From positions 1-10,340 of the forward strand of contig JBMLOQ010000052.1 of assembly GCA_049242885.1 (NCBI GenBank): a stretch of DNA of 10,340 nt, given 5' to 3'. Source of the DNA: CAIVPM01 sp049242885 (lineage in GTDB: Bacteria; Bacteroidota; Bacteroidia; Chitinophagales; Chitinophagaceae). Positions within the stretch are counted from its first letter, which is position 1. Each line of letters begins with the position of its first letter. Shown piece after piece: positions 6,184 through 10,340 of this stretch. The notes under the pieces are model-generated. The model searched no databases, had not been told where the DNA came from, and saw only the letters and a list, made by a program, of their open reading frames with translations. Made by a program: the position numbers and the translations under genes.

Positions 6184-7083
6184 TTAAAAATGTAGTGCAT
6201 TAATACTCCACATAGCTGAAGATTCTTCGTTTGGCAAAAGCCTTATGATGCCTTCTTTGTTAACTAATTTTCCATTAGAATTTTCTGTATCAGCAATTCC
6301 AGCCCAAGGCTCTAGGCAAACAAATGGGGCATCTTTTGCACTCCAAATTCCAAAATAATCATAATCGCCAACAAATACAAATTGAAATCCCTTTTTTGTA
6401 TCATTGTGAACCACTTTAATACTGTCGCTTTTAAGGTCTTTAAAAACCAAAGCATCTCCATAAAATAATTCTTTGCTTAGTTGTAGTTTATTTTCATTTT
6501 CAAAAAAAGGTTTTTGTTCAGTTTTAATTAATCCAGTTTCTGTTAATGGATAAACACCAGCTTCTTCATTTTTGCTGAAAACCAAAGAATAGTCTTCAAA
6601 ATTGCTACTTGGGAAAATAGGCAAATTAAACGCAGGATGAGCCCCAAAAGAAGCATATAAATCACTGGAACTACTAGTATTTAAAACTTTAGTATTTACC
6701 ATTAAACTATCTTCAAGTAAAGTGTACAAAATTTCAAACTCAAACTCAAAAGGATATTGTTGCAAAGTTTCCTCTGAATGTGTTAATGTAAAACTAACTT
6801 CTGTTCCTTTAAATATAGTTGACTGGGCATTTGTACATTTAAATTCCATATCTCTTGCAAAGCCATGACGTGATAATTTGTACTTTTTGTTTTGATACTC
6901 ATATTCTCCATTTTTCAAACTACCAACAATTGGAAATAAAATGGGGCTTCGCTTTCCCCAAAAAGTGGCATCTCCTTGCCAAAGCAATTCCACTCCTAAT
7001 TTTTTACTAAAAACACTTTGCAATTCAGCACCTTTTGTACTAATTGATACTTTAAAAAACTCATTTTCCAAGGTATAAATCAT
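6184..7083 (-). CDS. Aldose 1-epimerase family protein (LacX-like mutarotase)
   Basis: Predicted cytosolic enzyme interconverting alpha and beta anomers of a hexose or hexose phosphate. The 299-residue product has the beta-sandwich family landmarks: WGKRSPILFPIVGSLKNG (42-59, with R45), SRHGFARD (71-78, H73), GAHPAFNLP (147-155, H149 as probable general acid) and FVCLEPWAGI (254-263, E258 as probable general base). The RSPILFPxxG and RHGFARD pattern is that of the LacX/YeaD-like subgroup rather than classical GalM, so the exact sugar is not certain. No signal peptide is present. It is the last gene of a tight cluster: its ATG at 7083 lies 24 bases after the Sua5 stop. Co-occurrence with fbp just downstream fits a sugar-metabolism role, though that is circumstantial. 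Confidence 0.92.
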   Translation of the reverse strand: MIYTLENEFFKVSISTKGAELQSVFSKKLGVELLWQGDATFWGKRSPILFPIVGSLKNGEYEYQNKKYKLSRHGFARDMEFKCTNAQSTIFKGTEVSFTLTHSEETLQQYPFEFEFEILYTLLEDSLMVNTKVLNTSSSSDLYASFGAHPAFNLPIFPSSNFEDYSLVFSKNEEAGVYPLTETGLIKTEQKPFFENENKLQLSKELFYGDALVFKDLKSDSIKVVHNDTKKGFQFVFVGDYDYFGIWSAKDAPFVCLEPWAGIADTENSNGKLVNKEGIIRLLPNEESSAMWSINALHF

Positions 7084-7107
7084 ACTAAATTTATTTATAT
7101 TTTTTAA

Positions 7108-8070
7108 TTACTTATTTACATATTGAGCTCTCTGCACCCTATCGTTAATAGCTTTTCCTAATCCTTCGTTTGGAAAGTTTTCTACTAAAATGGCATCAAA
7201 TCCTTTGCTATCTAATTCTCTAAAAGATAAAAATAAGTTTTGAGCAGCTTCACTTAAATCTTTATTTTCAGACAATACCACTTGCTCCACAAAATTATAC
7301 TGACTGTAAAAATGATAAAAGCTAATAATTGCTAACTTTTTATGCTGATGCTGTTGCATTAACACATCTATATTTCCTTGAAACAATGGAGTATTAGTAG
7401 CGTAATGACTTTTAAGTTGTCCAGCAGTTGTAGGCTTATTACTGTTGGCTTTTACCAACAATGACTCTCCAATTAATTGTTCAATTTCTTCCGTAGTTAC
7501 TCCTCCAACTCTGTGTAAAAAAACTTTATTTCCCACAACTTCTACTATGGTACTCTCTATGCCCACAGTACATTTTCCTCCATCCAAAATCAAAGGTATT
7601 TTACCTTGTAGGCCATCAAAAACATGTTGTGCTGTTACTGGACTAACATATCCAAAAACATTGGCACTTGGTGCTGCTAAGGGAAAATCCAAAGTATTTA
7701 ATAACTCTAATGCCAAAGCATGATTTGGAATACGGATGGCAACTTTAGTGCTGCCAGCTGTTACAATATCTGGTACTATATTTTTTTTTGGTAGCAATAA
7801 AGTTAGAGAGCCAGGCATGCATGCAGTTGCTAGTTTCAATGAAATTTCATCTACAATTGCATACTCATTTATTGCTTCAATATTTTTAACATGAACAATT
7901 AATGGATTAAAATAGGGCCTATTTTTTGCTTCAAAAATTTTAACCACTGCAGCTTGTTGTAAAGCATTTGCTGCAAGACCATACACTGTTTCAGTAGGCA
8001 ATCCTATAACTTGATTTTGCAATAATAAATCTTTCGCTAAAAGGATATCTGTAGATATTTTAGTGGTCAT
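7108..8070 (-). CDS. sua5: L-threonylcarbamoyladenylate synthase, long Sua5-type (t6A tRNA modification)
   Basis: Makes threonylcarbamoyl-AMP from threonine, bicarbonate and ATP, which TsaBDE transfers to A37 of ANN-decoding tRNAs. The 320-residue product has two parts. The YrdC/TsaC catalytic domain covers about 5-200, with GLPTETVYGLAANA (23-36), the KNRPYFNPLIVHV segment (49-61) carrying the KxR motif, and PLAAPSANVFG (130-140). A Sua5 C-terminal domain follows the flexible linker around TAGQLKSHYATNTP (215-228) and ends in the conserved NEGLGKAINDRVQRA (301-315). Length and the C-terminal domain mark it as Sua5/TsaC2 rather than the short E. coli TsaC. The usual FWPGPLT is CMPGSLT here (84-90). 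An A9 run lies in codons 94-97. The start ATG lies 3 bases after the K+ channel stop, indicating co-transcription; the epimerase follows after 24 bases. Confidence 0.95.
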   Translation of the reverse strand: MTTKISTDILLAKDLLLQNQVIGLPTETVYGLAANALQQAAVVKIFEAKNRPYFNPLIVHVKNIEAINEYAIVDEISLKLATACMPGSLTLLLPKKNIVPDIVTAGSTKVAIRIPNHALALELLNTLDFPLAAPSANVFGYVSPVTAQHVFDGLQGKIPLILDGGKCTVGIESTIVEVVGNKVFLHRVGGVTTEEIEQLIGESLLVKANSNKPTTAGQLKSHYATNTPLFQGNIDVLMQQHQHKKLAIISFYHFYSQYNFVEQVVLSENKDLSEAAQNLFLSFRELDSKGFDAILVENFPNEGLGKAINDRVQRAQYVNK

Positions 8071-8073
8071 ATT

Positions 8074-9030
8074 TTAAAACTTTACTGGAAGCTCAACATG
8101 ATTATAATTGTTTAACAAATCTAATTCTAAAATGGTAGTAGAATTATCGTTTGAAGGATGGTACATAGGCACAAACTTTGCACCATAAACAAATTCACTA
8201 AAAGTGTATGAAGTACGAGTGACCACAGTATTTGAAAAACTTTCATCGAAACCTTGAATAAAAACTAACAATTCAACAAATGACTCATCAATATCTTTTT
8301 TAGAAAAGCCCCATAATGGGCTGTTTTCATTAATAAGATGCACTAGAGTCCAATTGGAAGTTAAAGTATTTGCTTTTGCAATATCAAGTTCTAAATTAAA
8401 GAATTTATTTTTTAATACTTCATCTTCCAATACTCGCATGGCTAGTGTAATTTTTGCCTCTACATTTACTAAATAATTTGTTGTATAAGGCACCATACGT
8501 ATCATTAAAGCAACTCCATCTTTAAAAGGAGCTAATAAGGCATTTTCGCTAAACCTTATAAATGCTTTTGGCTTTGAAAATCGTCCATACAACAAACCAG
8601 TAACTAATGCAAAACTCATAAGCCCAGTTAATGCCTCTATGGCTGCCACACTGCTAGTTAAAAAGCCTATTGGGTTAATACGTCCATATCCAACAGTAGT
8701 AAAAGTTTGTGCACTAAAAAAAAAGGCTTCTCCAAATTTATCTGTATTTGAAGTAAACACCAACCCACCCAAATGCTCTACACCTATAAGCAAATAAATG
8801 ACAGCAAAAAATAAATTTATTCCAATAAAAAAAGAGAATATTAGCAATACAAATTTTACCCTACTTAAACTTAACAAGTAATGAAAAATGTTAAGACGCT
8901 CAAAAAAAGACGACCCTTTAACTACAATGTTGGCTTGTCCATTTTTATGAAAAAACCTTCCACCACTAGCATTACTATTAACCCCTAAACCAGTTTCAGC
9001 ATCAGTTTTTGCTTTTCTATTAAAATTCAT
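8074..9030 (-). CDS. Inward-rectifier-type potassium channel (KirBac family)
   Basis: Inner-membrane K+ channel subunit expected to form a tetramer. The 318 residues follow the Kir plan: a basic N-terminal tail, an amphipathic slide-helix region (about 42-56), TM1 (about 58-83), a pore helix and selectivity filter SAQTFTTVGYGR (106-117, filter TVGYG), TM2 (about 122-149) ending at YGRFSKPKA, and a cytoplasmic immunoglobulin-like C-terminal domain (about 155-318). Residues such as RFSENALLAPFKDG and PYTTNYLVNVEAKIT match the Kir C-terminal domain, distinguishing it from simple two-helix Ion_trans_2 channels. Kir channels respond to membrane lipids or ligands in other members; the ligand here cannot be told. 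It is the first gene of a minus-strand unit with sua5 (3 bases downstream) and the epimerase. Three TTT codons for F103-F105 form a 9-base T run beside the pore helix. Confidence 0.95.
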   Translation of the reverse strand: MNFNRKAKTDAETGLGVNSNASGGRFFHKNGQANIVVKGSSFFERLNIFHYLLSLSRVKFVLLIFSFFIGINLFFAVIYLLIGVEHLGGLVFTSNTDKFGEAFFFSAQTFTTVGYGRINPIGFLTSSVAAIEALTGLMSFALVTGLLYGRFSKPKAFIRFSENALLAPFKDGVALMIRMVPYTTNYLVNVEAKITLAMRVLEDEVLKNKFFNLELDIAKANTLTSNWTLVHLINENSPLWGFSKKDIDESFVELLVFIQGFDESFSNTVVTRTSYTFSEFVYGAKFVPMYHPSNDNSTTILELDLLNNYNHVELPVKF

Positions 9031-9042
9031 TACTTAAAAATA

Positions 9043-9069
9043 ATTACATTTACTAATTGCAAATGTAAT
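9043..9069. repeat. 9-bp perfect inverted repeat in the divergent intergenic region
   Basis: ATTACATTT (9043-9051) and AAATGTAAT (9061-9069) are perfect reverse complements separated by nine bases. They lie in the 69-base gap between the divergent channel and flippase genes. Each arm resembles a -7 element facing outward (TACATTTG on minus, TACATTTA on plus), so the symmetry could arise from back-to-back promoters. It could alternatively be an operator for a dimeric regulator. The sequence does not decide between these. Confidence 0.6.
9060..9067 (-). promoter_or_regulatory. Candidate -7 promoter element of the Kir-sua5-epimerase unit
   Basis: On the minus strand these bases read TACATTTG, fitting TAnnTTTG exactly and identical to the candidate element before parA. 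It ends 29 bases before the channel gene's ATG, a normal leader. No TTTG is found 17-21 bases upstream, so only the -7 half is supported. The element falls in the right arm of the inverted repeat at 9043-9069. Confidence 0.45.
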
Positions 9070-9077
9070 GATGTATT

Positions 9078-9085
9078 TAACTTTA
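9078..9085 (+). promoter_or_regulatory. Possible -7 element for the flippase gene
   Basis: TAACTTTA matches 7 of 8 positions of TAnnTTTG and is preceded, 18 bases upstream, by TTG at 9057-9059, an acceptable -33 spacing for Bacteroidota promoters. It would leave a very short leader before the ATG at 9100. The alternative plus-strand element TACATTTA at 9045-9052 would give a leader of about 40 bases. Both are weak calls. Confidence 0.25.
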
Positions 9086-9099
9086 ATTTGCCACAAATA

Positions 9100-10338
9100 A
9101 TGAATTTAAAACTTCTTATAAATCAAAGCATTTTTTGGCGAGGGCTATATTTCATTTCCTTGTTTGCGGTAAATGTTTTTTTGTCAAGGTTGCTTCAAGC
9201 AGAGCAAGCAGGTGCTGTTTTTTATTTAACAACTATCTTAGGATTCATTTTCATAATATCAAATTTTGCAATAGATACTAGTGTTACTTATTTTGATGCT
9301 AGTAGTACCATACACACCAACAAATTATTAAGTTTTGGATTAATATGGACCTGCTTAATTGCAATTATTGTTTATGCTTTTGCTCCTTATTTATGGCATA
9401 TATTCCCAATTTCTTTAATAGAAAATATTGAGAAAAACAGGTTTGCCTTTTTTTATTTAATTGGCTTAATGCTCACATATAACCAAGTAAGTTTATTTTA
9501 CAGTAAAGGCAATTTTTCATTGCCAAACATTATTCTAGTGATTTTAAATATTCTTTTATTAATTCTTTTTTATTACAACTTTAAACAAGGGAATAACAAA
9601 CATTTTTTAATACATGATTATTTTTTGTTTCATTTACTACAAGGTATTGTAGTAACAATTTTTTTTATTGGGAAATACATTTACCCTCACAAATTAGCCT
9701 TACCAAGCTTTAAAGAAAGTAAACAAGTTTTACAATTTGCAAGTGTAAGTTTATTGGCCAACTTGCTATTTTATGTAGTATATAAATTGGATATAGTTTT
9801 TGTAAAACAATGGTGTAGCAATCCTTTAGATTTAGGTAATTATACACAAGCAAACAAACTTAGCCAAATGATGTTGATACTTCCTCAAATAATTGCCAGC
9901 ATTATATTCCCGGCAACTGCTTCTTCAAATAACCATCAAGAAGTTATTAGTTATATTAAAAAATACACAAAGTTATTTGCAATAGCAACTAGCATTTTAA
10001 TTGCTATTATGCTTGTTATTGGCAAGCAATTAATTACCCTAGTTTTTGGTGCATCGTTTAATACAACACACCTTATAGTTGCTATTCTTTTACCTGGTAT
10101 TTTTTGTTTAATGTTATCTACTCTATTAAGTTCCTATTTAACTGGCAAAAAGAAAAATAAATACAATTTATATGCTGCATTAATTGCGGTTGCAACTATG
10201 CTTTTTTTAACTTTTTGTTGCAAAAATATTTATAGCATTTATATTGCAGCAGCCATTAGCAGTATTGCTTATTTTATAGAATCATTTTATTGTTTTCTAA
10301 AATTTTGTAAGATGGAGAAATTGTGGATTTATAAATGA
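9100..10338 (+). CDS. Polysaccharide flippase, Wzx/MATE-like (MOP superfamily)
   Basis: Predicted inner-membrane transporter that flips lipid-linked oligosaccharides to the periplasmic side for surface polysaccharide assembly. From ATG 9100 the product is 412 residues with about 12 hydrophobic segments (approximately 12-29, 40-58, 79-97, 115-134, 142-160, 175-192, 210-229, 255-272, 291-314, 322-347, 356-374, 379-401). Family-like features are the N-terminal FxxRGLYFxxxFxxNVFLSR pattern (12-30), YKLDIVFVKQW (228-238) and LGNYTQANKLSQMMLILPQI (245-264), followed by IIFPATA. An upstream in-frame TTG at 9088 would add only four residues; the ATG is preferred. The length is slightly short of many Wzx proteins but all helices appear present. 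The stop TGA overlaps a possible following ATG. The substrate cannot be inferred; a polysaccharide or O-antigen locus probably continues rightward. Confidence 0.87.
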   Translation: MNLKLLINQSIFWRGLYFISLFAVNVFLSRLLQAEQAGAVFYLTTILGFIFIISNFAIDTSVTYFDASSTIHTNKLLSFGLIWTCLIAIIVYAFAPYLWHIFPISLIENIEKNRFAFFYLIGLMLTYNQVSLFYSKGNFSLPNIILVILNILLLILFYYNFKQGNNKHFLIHDYFLFHLLQGIVVTIFFIGKYIYPHKLALPSFKESKQVLQFASVSLLANLLFYVVYKLDIVFVKQWCSNPLDLGNYTQANKLSQMMLILPQIIASIIFPATASSNNHQEVISYIKKYTKLFAIATSILIAIMLVIGKQLITLVFGASFNTTHLIVAILLPGIFCLMLSTLLSSYLTGKKKNKYNLYAALIAVATMLFLTFCCKNIYSIYIAAAISSIAYFIESFYCFLKFCKMEKLWIYK

Positions 10339-10340
10339 AA
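10335..10340 (+). CDS. Possible start of a following gene (ATGA overlap), truncated
   Basis: The flippase ends ATAAATGA, where ATG at 10335-10337 overlaps the TGA stop and is followed by AAA before the window ends. Four-base ATGA overlaps are typical of translationally coupled genes in polysaccharide operons, where a glycosyltransferase often follows. Only two codons are visible, so this is a suggestion only. Confidence 0.25.

Noticed and set aside
7445..7723. Plus-strand open frame inside sua5
   Set aside because: Antisense to a conserved YrdC/Sua5 coding region, with no independent support.

Overview
The window is about one third GC and reads as chromosomal DNA from a low-GC member of the Bacteroidota, most likely Chitinophagaceae or a related Sphingobacteriia-type lineage. 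The evidence is the ParA-ParB-DUF5683 gene order, the lack of Shine-Dalgarno sequences, A-rich leaders, candidate TAnnTTTG promoter elements, and a truncated secreted protein of a type typical of this phylum. I see no RNA gene, insertion sequence, CRISPR array or phage gene. No stretch longer than about 130 bases lacks a gene.

Layout, left to right. The first 128 bases hold the 5' end of a minus-strand secreted-protein gene that runs off the window. It is divergent from homoserine kinase (thrB, plus strand, best start 251). thrB converges with, and overlaps, a minus-strand exported protein with MORN/YwqK-like GxW repeats. Next comes a minus-strand block (transcription runs right to left): parA, parB and a DUF5683 membrane protein, with the repeat protein downstream. 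To their right, also on the minus strand, are a small four-helix membrane protein and class I fructose-1,6-bisphosphatase (fbp). Further right is a tight minus-strand trio: an inward-rectifier-type K+ channel (KirBac), a long-form Sua5/TsaC tRNA-modification enzyme, and a LacX-type aldose 1-epimerase. A short divergent intergenic region separates this trio from a plus-strand polysaccharide flippase (Wzx/MATE-like), which ends at the right edge in an ATGA that may start another gene.

Functions. ParA and ParB are the chromosome segregation pair. DUF5683 sits 14 bases behind parB and is an envelope protein of unknown role. fbp (gluconeogenesis) and the epimerase (sugar anomer interconversion) serve central carbon metabolism, thrB serves threonine synthesis, and Sua5/TsaC makes the t6A precursor for tRNA. 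The flippase suggests that a surface-polysaccharide locus begins at the right edge.

Overall this is mostly ordinary core genome, and I do not see a clear new system. The points most worth a second look are: apparent TTG starts on both parB and the DUF5683 gene; the unknown envelope protein coupled to parAB; the run-on C terminus of the repeat protein into thrB; a perfect 15-bp in-frame tandem duplication in a membrane helix; the symmetric divergent promoter region at 9043-9069; and 9-base homopolymers inside three genes.
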